A DNA stretch of 41,887 nt from Nitrosomonas sp. (GTDB taxonomy: Bacteria; Pseudomonadota; Gammaproteobacteria; Burkholderiales; Nitrosomonadaceae). This document shows, in pieces, positions 36,101 to 41,887 of the stretch. The stretch spans positions 1 to 41,887 of the forward strand of contig JAJFJJ010000077.1 in the NCBI GenBank assembly GCA_021774195.1, given 5' to 3'. Position 1 is the stretch's first letter, and each line of letters opens with the position of its first letter. The notes under the pieces were generated by a model, which was not told the origin of the DNA, did not search any database, and was given only the letters and a program-made list of their open reading frames with translations. The position numbers and the translations under genes are program-made.

Positions 36101-36590
36101 TTCGCGTAGAAGTTGGGTTGATTTTAATGTAGGGCGTTATTTGGCCAACGGTAATGTCATGTTTTCTGATAATCAAGTGGTATTAGATGAAATAGATGCC
36201 AAAACTAATACCGCGTTATCTGCTGTTGCTATTATGAGTATGGACGATATCGCTTTTCATAATAATCAATGCGACTATTCCCTGTGGAGAGATTTTTTGT
36301 TATTCCCAAATTTCATACTTGCGCCGTCAGTCAGAGTTGCAGACAATCGATTCAAAGAAAGTTTTAATGGTGCTTTGATCTCAGGCATTACGTTTGGTTT
36401 GATGAATACAACCACAGGAAATCAAGCGACACATTGCCTCTTAGTCGTTGGAAATTTGGGGCTGAAAATAGACGCTCACAATATAGCTTTGATTGATACC
36501 ATTATTCCACCAATTGGAGACAATGTTTCATTTTGTGAGTTGATTAAAGCGCAAATAAGAGAAACCCTGAATCTAGGAGACAGACTATGA
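33123..36590 (+). CDS. Large DUF6519 / right-handed beta-helix protein (likely fibre or baseplate decoration)
   Basis: 1155 aa. The N-terminus MSGDYSRKIFKPSHNYSGVLMQQGRVQLDADWNDQ is a DUF6519-type attachment domain. Residues ~450-1100 look like a pectate-lyase/NosD-type beta-helix: repeated N-rich turns (NNYIQQGLGDGITLGSLSLVNDN, ENNRIQDMGRNGIGVVG, HNDILNNGRNHIDP). A CCCTITVGDGDTSHGQYDRIQEAI segment starts the helix. No signal peptide. The likely place is the particle periphery, as fibre or surface-binding protein (inference). GGAG precedes the ATG, and the gene follows the tail-I gene by 50 nt. Confidence 0.82.
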   Translation: MSGDYSRKIFKPSHNYSGVLMQQGRVQLDADWNDQIEITHRRQRAETVDIIGRAVVPMETPDGFKIELNNGELIIYPGRMYVDGLLAENHGANPNHFNVVLDEESGTQPLRYQDQPFFPNAESIEPLPGTRSGPLIAYIDVWQREVTYVKQPDLVEPAIGVDTTARWQTVWQVKVLPMGLRDSTAVECGDQLDAWDNLIAPSAGRLSTAIVEPQEVDDVCLVPTEGGYRALENRLYRVEVHDGGDFGTATFKWARHNASIETAVNKIDGTELVVAQSEWDESRRFNQNDWVEITDDVRELAGLPGEMRRVSDIDYASNTITLDAALPAADFPTSATNATNEKRHTRIKRWDQQNEVDENTGLLTVTNAPFYVEDGIQINFSLDTDAALSGEFKTGDYWLFYARSAIADIEILEEAPPRGIHHHYARLAILNFPNEQDDCRIHWPPQSANACCCTITVGDGDTSHGQYDRIQEAIDQLPLTGGKICLLPGIYQESIVIQGKTDIIISGCGKRTRLISMEDSELQSEPVIRIENSKNIRIESLAIESNQAGEGILIREIVGDIDRPGPSFKITNVELDDLTISAGVGSAIRCEVGEHISIQNNKISMRDVLTQWPGIFVIGTEVLIENNTVMAESLKSKFPNAGRGGIQIGGGSEQVQVLNNYIQQGLGDGITLGSLSLVNDNEIIFRRMVASAMIADDPCDPCSPPPVKIPPQFFASAESDDVPDRLTFISAGDLYDIVIENNRIQDMGRNGIGVVGFFDLEQSDEFISVENLHIGHNHIESCLNRVLPAIEENLEDDIGYGGIALADVMNLVIHHNDILNNGRNHIDPICGIYVLHGEGVEICDNRIINNGEKSKANTERVREKRGARSGIHLVYAITPTVPLFPDNQKLSFPRQNGVPAAKIHNNVVSHPVGRALTINALGPVVVTDNQLTSRGILAGQASAIASTVAILNLGLSNEFYQQLTSFSQMVSGQVNLTTVSARTNAATADGVRFSRRSWVDFNVGRYLANGNVMFSDNQVVLDEIDAKTNTALSAVAIMSMDDIAFHNNQCDYSLWRDFLLFPNFILAPSVRVADNRFKESFNGALISGITFGLMNTTTGNQATHCLLVVGNLGLKIDAHNIALIDTIIPPIGDNVSFCELIKAQIRETLNLGDRL

Positions 36591-37378
36591 GTACAAGAGA
36601 TGATATAAATATTCAATTCTCCGAGTATGCGGGGAAGTTTACAGATCAGGTTAATAACGCAGATAAACTTAGAACTGACGCAATATTGCGTTTGCAAAGC
36701 ATAAGAAGCGCTCGTCAAAAAAGTCAGCAACGCCAACTAAAGAAAGTGGCTGAAAAATTTGGAGAACAACATCCCAGGACACTGCGCCAGATAGCGCGTA
36801 TTGATAACGAAAAACAGATCAAAAGCTTTTTAGCGGTAGCTGTCTCTAAAGCAGCAACTGAAGTGACGATTCCCAAGGATAGTTTTGTTTTTCAGGGGCG
36901 CATACTTTCGGACGATATTCGGGGTGTAGCGGGCGTGGTTGTTCAATTACAAGATACAAGAAATAATCTTATTGGGAAGCCAGTTAAGACCGACAAAAAT
37001 GGTGTTTATTCTTTGATACTAGACATTGACGAGTCCTTCAAATCACAACAATTAAGTGCGGTTATTTTAGATGCGAAAGGCACTCAAATTCATAAAGAAA
37101 CGTTGCCTGTATTGATTAAACCCAATGCAGTTGAATTACGCGATATTGTAGTAATTCCGACTGATAAACCAGACAAAGGTAAACTTTCAACACCTGTGGG
37201 TGATTTAAAGATTAAAAGAGAAGCGGCAACCAAAGAAACAGTTGTTCCGAAAAAGAAAATTAAAACGTCTGATAAATTAACAACCAAAGAAGCATCAACA
37301 CCTAAAGCTAAAGTGACGACTAAAAAAACTGTCAGAAGAAAGGTTGTGCGTAAAACAGATGGTAAATCAACAAAGTGA
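36587..37378 (+). CDS. Basic protein with CarboxypepD_reg-like domain
   Basis: 263 aa, ATGA-overlapped with the beta-helix gene. Residues ~1-95 are helical and charged. Residues ~100-190 form a small beta-sandwich like carboxypeptidase regulatory domains (FQGRILSDDIRGVAGVVVQL, KTDKNGVYSLIL). The last ~65 residues are a Lys/Thr-rich tail (TTKEASTPKAKVTTKKTVRRKVVRK) resembling histone H1 tails, possibly binding nucleic acid or an acidic partner. The function in the particle is unknown. Confidence 0.75.
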   Translation: MSTRDDINIQFSEYAGKFTDQVNNADKLRTDAILRLQSIRSARQKSQQRQLKKVAEKFGEQHPRTLRQIARIDNEKQIKSFLAVAVSKAATEVTIPKDSFVFQGRILSDDIRGVAGVVVQLQDTRNNLIGKPVKTDKNGVYSLILDIDESFKSQQLSAVILDAKGTQIHKETLPVLIKPNAVELRDIVVIPTDKPDKGKLSTPVGDLKIKREAATKETVVPKKKIKTSDKLTTKEASTPKAKVTTKKTVRRKVVRKTDGKSTK

Positions 37379-37515
37379 AGAGGTCTGATGTGGCTGGTCA
37401 AACATGAGCAGCTACGGACTAACAAATACTTTTAAATACCCATCCGGTGTGTTGGTGATTTGCAATTTGAAAATTACCACACGCAAACCAATCCGAAAAA
37501 GCAGGAGTAGTTATC

Positions 37516-38852
37516 ATGGGTAATCTTCGCGCACAGGCTTCAAAGAATAGTGTGACTGCGAAGCAAGAAGTAAAACCGTCGTTAAGTAATGTGCGGCGGC
37601 CATTGTCTGGTTTGCCAGAAAACCATTTATCGAAAAATGTTGCTGATTCGCATGATAAGCCGGTAGCGGGTTCGCATGGATCAGGATCTTTTGATTATGG
37701 CTCAATCTCTATTTTTCCCAACAGCAAAACACCGGTCAGGCTAAATTCACAGGCTCTTCCTATCCAGGCCAAACTTACGATTGGACAACCGAACGATAAA
37801 TATGAGCAGGAAGCGGATCGGGTGGCGGAGCAGGTGATGCGGATGCCGGAGCAAACCGTACAACGAAAATGTGCGAAGTGCGATAAAGAGGAAGAAATGA
37901 TTCAGACAAAATCGAAGGGCAACTCAGGTAGCGTAGCTTCTTCAGCTTTAATGAATCAAATTCAAAAAACTCGAGGTGGTGGTCAGGTGATGGATACCAA
38001 TACCCGATCTTTTATGGAGCCTCGTTTTGGTATGGATTTTAGCGGGGTGAGGATTCATGCAGACAACCAGGCAGCGGGAATGAGCCAGGGAATTAATGCG
38101 AAGGCGTTTACCGTTGGGAATGACATATATTTTAATGAAGGGAAATACGACCCTAATTCTACTTCCGGCAAGCATTTATTGGCGCATGAGTTGACACATA
38201 CCGCGCAGCAAGGGAGGGGGGCCAGCCAAAAATTAATAAAAAAGGAGAGGACAAGCTCAACGGAGAACAGGGTAAACATGCTGAAGCGCTTAATATTGCA
38301 GCACAAATAGGAGGTGAAGTCCCGAAGGTTGTGAGTCAAATTTTGCAGCAAGGTGTTGCTCCGGAGGAAATTGTTAAGTTTTTACAGACAAGCGGTAAAG
38401 TCAGTAATGAAACCGCTACAAGCAGCACTGTACAGCCCTCGGGGACCACCGTGCAGGCTAAGTCGGAGGAGGGAGTCATACAACGGAAAGAGGCTGCTTC
38501 TAATGTTCAATTAGAAGATGGCTCAACCAGTGGAATAGATTTCAGTGGAACAGATTTATTTGGCATAACACTCCCTGGATTCAAAAAAATAGAACCATGG
38601 AAAGTTGCGCTTTTGATTGAATTCATTAATGGAGCTAATCCTTCCTTTAGTTTGATGATTCAGGCGATGAGTGAGCTCACTAAAAAGTATAACGTAACCA
38701 TTGGAGTAGGGCCCAATATATCTGGTGGTGCTGGCGGAGGGTTTTCCTTTGGTGCAGGTATTGTTCTTGCTCCCGGTGCTGTAATGGGCTTTTATGGCAG
38801 TGTGGTTAAAAATATTGTGCAATCAATGGGGTCAGACTCGATTGGTCTCTAG
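37516..38852 (+). pseudogene. DUF4157 eCIS cargo, frameshifted at a G run
   Basis: The first frame (to 38310) holds the shared segment IGQPNDKYEQEADRVAEQVMRM, a VQRKCAKCDKEE zinc-like motif and a full DUF4157 domain with HELTH (224-228), then a stop. The other frame is open from before 38211 to 38852 and continues sensibly (GGQPKINKKGEDKLNGEQGK...EIVKFLQTSG). One missing G in the GGGGGG at 38216-38221 explains the break. Repaired, the protein would be about 445 aa. Its end is Gly-rich and hydrophobic (ISGGAGGGFSFGAGIVLAPG), suggesting a membrane-active toxin. A sequencing error, real decay or phase variation are all possible. Confidence 0.8.
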
Positions 38853-38888
38853 AATTTCGCTATAATTTTTTTCTTTGAGGGGCAATCT

Positions 38889-38969
38889 ATGCGGACCACA
38901 ATTAATATTGATGACCAGTTGCTGAGTTATGCCAAGCATCAGGCGGTTCAACAAGGTTTCACCTTATAA
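38889..38969 (+). pseudogene. Truncated vapB relic (5' part)
   Basis: It encodes MRTTINIDDQLLSYAKHQAV and six further residues, then a stop where the intact copy at 39109 has Lys. Homology continues a few codons (CAAGTCATAGGA) and is then lost. Its upstream region (TATAAT, then a GAGG before the ATG) resembles that of the intact copy, so the promoter was duplicated too. Confidence 0.8.
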
Positions 38970-39108
38970 CAAGTCATAGGAAATTTGTTTCATACATACA
39001 ATACAAAGGGGCAGTCCTAATAAAGGGGTCGCATCCTATTTAATTTATACATATTCATGTTGATTTGTATTGTTTGCGTTATAATATTTCTTTTTGGAGG
39101 CTTGATCT

Positions 39109-39342
39109 ATGCGAACCACAATTAATATCGATGATCAGTTATTGAGCTATGCTAGGCATCAGGCGGTTCAACAAGGTTGCACTTTAAAACAGGTTATAGA
39201 AGATGCGTTGCGTGAATCTCTTTCACGCCAGTGCATAGAATTTGAACCAGTTAAATTGGAAACTGCTTCTGGCGCAGGCCTAAAACATGGCGTTAATTTG
39301 GATGATAGCCATAGCTTGAACGACATTATGGATGGTCGTTAA
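39109..39342 (+). CDS. VapB-type antitoxin (intact)
   Basis: 77 aa. It has an N-terminal ribbon-helix-helix-like MRTTINIDDQLLSYARHQAV as in RHH antitoxins, then a helical linker and an acidic C-terminus (VNLDDSHSLNDIMDGR) that would bind VapC. GGAGG lies 8-12 nt before the ATG, and a TATAAT is at 39081-39086. It overlaps vapC as TAATG. The toxin behind it is broken, so this antitoxin may now serve only as DNA-binding repressor or orphan. Confidence 0.8.
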   Translation: MRTTINIDDQLLSYARHQAVQQGCTLKQVIEDALRESLSRQCIEFEPVKLETASGAGLKHGVNLDDSHSLNDIMDGR

Positions 39343-39782
39343 TGTTTCTGATGGATGTCAATGCGCTGGTTTATGCGCATAGAGAAGATACACCTGATCA
39401 TGAAGCCTACCTCGAATGGTTGGAGTTAATCGTTAATGGTAATGCCGCTTATGGTTATTCAGAACTAGTGTTAAGTGGTTTTTTGCGGGTAGTTACTCAT
39501 CCCAGAGTATTTGAGATGCCAACCCCATTACCCAATGCGATGCGTTTTGTTAATTAAATCAAATCGTCTAATCATGCAGTTTGCCTTGCGCCGGGGCCAA
39601 TGCACTGGAAAATATTTTTGCAGTGTATCGAACAAATCGATGCTAAAGGAAATGACATACCTGATGCGTATCATGCGGCGTTGGCAATGGAATGGAATTG
39701 TATCTGGGTGACGACTGATAAAGGATTTAAGCGTTTCAAAGGCTTAAAGGTTCGCCACCCATTAGCACTAGCGGATTCCTGA
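39342..39782 (+). pseudogene. VapC-type PIN toxin with an in-frame nonsense codon
   Basis: The frame runs 146 codons with one TAA at 39555-39557 (codon 72). All four PIN acidic residues are present: D5, E41, D108 and D126 (MDVN, YSEL, IPDAYH, TTDKGF). The frame on both sides of the stop is the same, so one C-to-T change (CAA to TAA) accounts for the break. PIN toxins cleave RNA. As read, the truncated product of 71 residues lacks two catalytic acids and should be inactive. Confidence 0.85.
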
Positions 39783-40477
39783 TGCCCAGAAAAAGACGCT
39801 TCTACCTGCCGGGCGTTCCTGCGCATGTTTTTCAACGTGGATATAATAGGCAACCGGTTTTTTTCGATGATCAGGATTATCTTACCTACTTACGTTTCTT
39901 AAAAGCATCAGCCGATGCACTTGGATGTTTGGTTCATGCCTATGTGTTGATGACAAATCATGTGCATTTATTAGTGACACCAAAGGCTGAAGATGACGTT
40001 AGTTTGTTATTTCAGAATATCGGACGTCATTTTGTACCGTATATTAATAAAACCTATCAACGCAGTGGGAGTCTGTGGGAGGGGCGACATAAGGGCAATG
40101 TATTGGAATCAGAGGCTTATTTCCTGGCCTGTATGCGCTACATCGAGATGAATCCTGTGCGTGCTGGAATGGTTAGGCATTGTGCGATGTATCGTTGGTC
40201 AAGCTATGCAGCAAATGCTCAGGGGATTGATAATGCGATTATTCAGCCGCATCAACTTTATGTAGGCTTAGGCAAAACTCCTGAGGCACGGCAAGTGGCT
40301 TATCAAGCGTTATTTGCAACCTCAATCCAATCGGATGAACTCGAATTGATCAGCGCAAGTTTGCATTCAGGAACGCCGCTGGGTAATGAACGTTTCAAAC
40401 AACAAATTGAGTCTGTTTTAGGTTGTAGTGTAGGTTTTAACAAGCGTGGAAGGCCTTCAAGTCTTGATAAAACATAG
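39782..40477 (+). CDS. REP-associated tyrosine transposase (RAYT, Y1/HUH)
   Basis: 231 aa with the Y1_Tnp features: MPRKRRFYLPGVPAHVFQRG, the HUH motif in MTNHVHLLV, SLWEGRHKG, and the catalytic-tyrosine region RYIEMNPVRAGMV. The C-terminal extension beyond the IS200-type core fits RAYTs. It overlaps the vapC stop as TGATG. The gene seems intact. No partner accessory gene or IS ends were recognised, as expected for domesticated RAYTs that spread REP hairpins rather than themselves. Confidence 0.9.
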   Translation: MPRKRRFYLPGVPAHVFQRGYNRQPVFFDDQDYLTYLRFLKASADALGCLVHAYVLMTNHVHLLVTPKAEDDVSLLFQNIGRHFVPYINKTYQRSGSLWEGRHKGNVLESEAYFLACMRYIEMNPVRAGMVRHCAMYRWSSYAANAQGIDNAIIQPHQLYVGLGKTPEARQVAYQALFATSIQSDELELISASLHSGTPLGNERFKQQIESVLGCSVGFNKRGRPSSLDKT

Positions 40478-40521
40478 GCTTGTATTGATGCGACATAAAG
40501 AATAAGGATGTGTTCGCCAAA

Positions 40522-40625
40522 AGAGGGGTTAAATCTGTTTTTTAATTATATTTACTGTTTTTGGATAGGGTATTGAAGAAAGTCTATCGTTTTATTTGTC
40601 ATTAGTTAACAGATTTGCCCCTTTC
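40522..40625. repeat. Inverted repeat downstream of the RAYT gene
   Basis: Arms AGAGGGGTTAAATCTGTT (40522-40539) and AACAGATTTGCCCCTTTC (40608-40625) pair well across a 68-base AT-rich loop. Similar GGGG-rich stretches (caaaggggcagtcc, aaaggggtcgcatcc) and a shared cgtttcata-acaaaggg segment occur at 38990-39030 upstream of vapB, so both may be ends of one RAYT-linked unit. Confidence 0.55.
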
Positions 40626-40677
40626 TGTCTGTAAAATAGGTCATAAAAACTCGTTTCATACGTACAAAGGGTATTGC

Positions 40678-41094
40678 TTATAACTTATTGAACCAGTTTT
40701 CCACTTTTAAATTGGGTATTCGAGAAAACTCCCGTTCATTCGCGGTCACCACGATTAAATTTAACGAAAAAGCATGGGCGGCGATGAATAAATCATGGCA
40801 ACCGATTGGCAAACCTTTTCGCTCCAGATTGGTTCGAATTATTGCATACGTTGCATCCGCAGAATCTTGAAAAGGCAATGTCGACAAGCTTGCGAGAACT
40901 TGTTCGACATTATAAGTTAGTTTCGGTGATTGCTTTTTAGCAGCGCCATAACGTAATTCGCAAGTGACAATAATGCTGGTGCAGCTGTATTTTTCCTATC
41001 CTGAAGTCAGCATTTTTTCGGCCAGCCTTCCCTGAGGATTTTTCACAAGCTCTAAGACTATGTTGGTATCCAGTAAATAACGAAAGTCGCCCAT
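40678..41094 (-). pseudogene. VapC-type PIN toxin 2 with internal amber codon
   Basis: The start MGDFRYLLDTNIVLELVKNP is a typical VapC N-terminus. A TAG at 40996-40998 interrupts it. The same frame continues with CTSIIVTCELRYGAAKK and IGCHDLFIAAHAFSLNLIVVTANEREF to 40678. Total about 138 codons, a normal VapC length. The second half alone (69 aa) lacks the first catalytic aspartate. It is unrelated in detail to the toxin at 39342. Confidence 0.85.
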
Positions 41095-41095
41095 C

Positions 41096-41331
41096 TTAGA
41101 AAATATCTTCAGGTTCGACAATCTGATCAACCATTTCGGGAAAATCCTCATCCAGCATTGGAAAATCGCCAGCAGTTCTTTCAAGCTTTTTTTTCTGACC
41201 GGTTCAATAATCAGTTTGTCGCCTTCTTTGCGGATTACCGCTTTGGTGCCTTCCAGTTCAAAATCGCGCGGAATTCGTATTGCTTGACTACGACCGTTTC
41301 TGAACAGGCTGACTTGTCTCTCGTTGTGCAT
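41096..41331 (-). pseudogene. VapB-type (AbrB-like) antitoxin 2 with a 1-bp deletion
   Basis: The start MHNERQVSLFRNGRSQAIRI and TKAVIRKEGDKLIIEPV are typical of swapped-hairpin VapB antitoxins. GGAG precedes the ATG. After LKELLA one base is missing (GCG-ATTTT where GCG-GAT-TTT is expected). The restored frame gives MLDEDFPEMVDQIVEPEDIF and a stop at 41096-41098, just before the vapC start. As read, the broken frame runs on into vapC and makes an artificial fused ORF. Confidence 0.8.
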
Positions 41332-41433
41332 GACGATCTCCAGATCATTGGTATATGAAAGAGCATATGCCTGGGTTGTCGACGTGTCAAACATTCCACA
41401 GAAAAGGTGCCGAAGCCTATTTAATATAGGCAT

Positions 41434-41578
41434 AGTTATGCTAAGCATCAGGCGGTTCAGCATGGTTGCGCTTTAAAATAGATTGTAGAAGATGCGCTAC
41501 GAGAGTTTCTTTCACACCAGTGCATGGAATCTGAACCGGCCAAATTGGAAACTGCCACTGGTGCAGGCCTAAAACATT
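41434..41578 (+). pseudogene. vapB relic (middle part, no start)
   Basis: It matches the intact vapB at 39109 from codon 14 (SYAKHQAVQHGC) to the LETATGAGLKH stretch, with one internal TAG. The 5' end and the C-terminal tail are missing or diverged. Together with the relic at 38889 it shows that this antitoxin gene was copied at least three times here. Confidence 0.75.
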
Positions 41579-41766
41579 ATCAAGTGCATATGATTGATGA
41601 GTCAACGGACTATCGAATTGCGAGTAATGTGAAGGTGCCAAGCTTATCCCTTTAGAATTGCTTTATCCTAGAAAAATCAGTTGACCGCTAAAACCGCATA
41701 TAAGTGACTGAATTACATATGAAGACTAAGCGTTTTGCACGCCTTGAAGGTGATTGTAATAACGCT

Positions 41767-41887
41767 ACACAGTTTTGCATTGAATCTTAGGCCACAATAC
41801 TGTGTTGCCGCTCTTGCCAAGGACTACGGCCATTGTCTGCGAACGGCGCCTTGTCTTGTGACCTTAGATTCAATACAAATTCTGTGT
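41767..41887. mobile_element. MITE-like palindromic element 5 at the window edge
   Basis: Arms include CATTGAATCTTAGGCCACAA (41778-41797) and TTGTGACCTTAGATTCAATA nearer the end, with ACACAG/TTCTGTGT outer ends. The interior, read in reverse, has ACAAGGCGCCGTTCGCAGAC and GGCAACACAG, like the core of MITE family 4. The right end coincides with the window end, so the full size is unknown. The bases 41579-41766 show nothing clear. Confidence 0.6.

Noticed and set aside
37404..37523. A 39-codon ORF (MSSYGLTNTFKYPSG...) before the third cargo
   Set aside because: It has no Shine-Dalgarno and no recognisable feature, and it runs into the cargo start. Chance is the simpler explanation.
9739..38852. 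Prophage or type VI secretion locus
   Set aside because: Sheath, tube, gp25 and J-like genes are shared by all contractile systems. No capsid, terminase, portal, lysis or TssJLM/ClpV genes occur, while DUF4255, the AAA+ ATPase and DUF4157 cargoes point to an eCIS.
40996..41463. A 155-aa fused VapB-VapC protein on the minus strand
   Set aside because: The fusion arises from a 1-bp deletion in vapB that puts it in the frame of vapC. The middle residues (FQCWMRIFPKWLIRLSNLK) are out-of-frame vapB sequence.

Overview
The window looks like chromosomal DNA from a moderately AT-rich gammaproteobacterium. The clues are Proteobacteria-style housekeeping genes (OvoA/OvoB, a fused beta-oxidation enzyme with its thiolase), a sigma-54 system, YefM/YoeB and VapBC modules, and many small palindromic elements. 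The genus cannot be fixed from the sequence alone. No tRNA, rRNA or CRISPR array was seen.

Left part (1-9.6 kb): the last codons of an EAL-domain protein; a minus-strand ovothiol operon (ovoA-ovoB, overlapping by 4 nt); a yefM-yoeB toxin-antitoxin pair split by a MITE; and a fatty-acid beta-oxidation pair. The spaces between these genes are filled with non-coding terminal-inverted-repeat elements of at least four families, two of them nested inside others.

Centre (9.7-38.9 kb): a complete-looking extracellular contractile injection system (eCIS, Afp/PVC-like) on the plus strand. It starts with a sigma-54 enhancer-binding regulator that has no sensory domain. A regulatory region follows with two matching palindromes (GGGTC-N6-GACCC type, 94 bp apart) and a GG-N10-GC sigma-54 promoter. 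Then come a small wHTH-like protein, sheath, tube, a zinc-ribbon baseplate-type protein, an unknown protein, the DUF4255 cap protein, the AAA+ ATPase, a small protein and two candidate cargo proteins. These are followed by the tube-initiator/LysM pair, hub (gpD-like), spike (gpV-like), PAAR-like tip, gp25, two baseplate J-like proteins, a tail-I protein with a beta-helix extension, a DUF6519/beta-helix protein, a basic protein with a CarboxypepD_reg-like domain, and a third, frameshifted DUF4157 cargo. Most neighbouring genes overlap by ATGA/GTGA, so one translationally coupled operon is likely. No obvious tape-measure protein is visible. Three proteins share an N-terminal sequence module, which is a candidate loading signal. 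The tails of the two cargoes at 18.6-22.2 kb are more AT-rich, as expected for exchangeable toxin domains.

Right part (38.9-41.9 kb): a graveyard of VapBC toxin-antitoxin genes. It holds one intact vapB, two broken vapC, one frameshifted vapB and two vapB relics, around an apparently intact RAYT (REP-associated tyrosine transposase). A RAYT-type REP hairpin lies at 22.2 kb. The window ends inside or at the end of another palindromic element.

All protein assignments come from reading the translated sequence and recalling family features. No database search was run.
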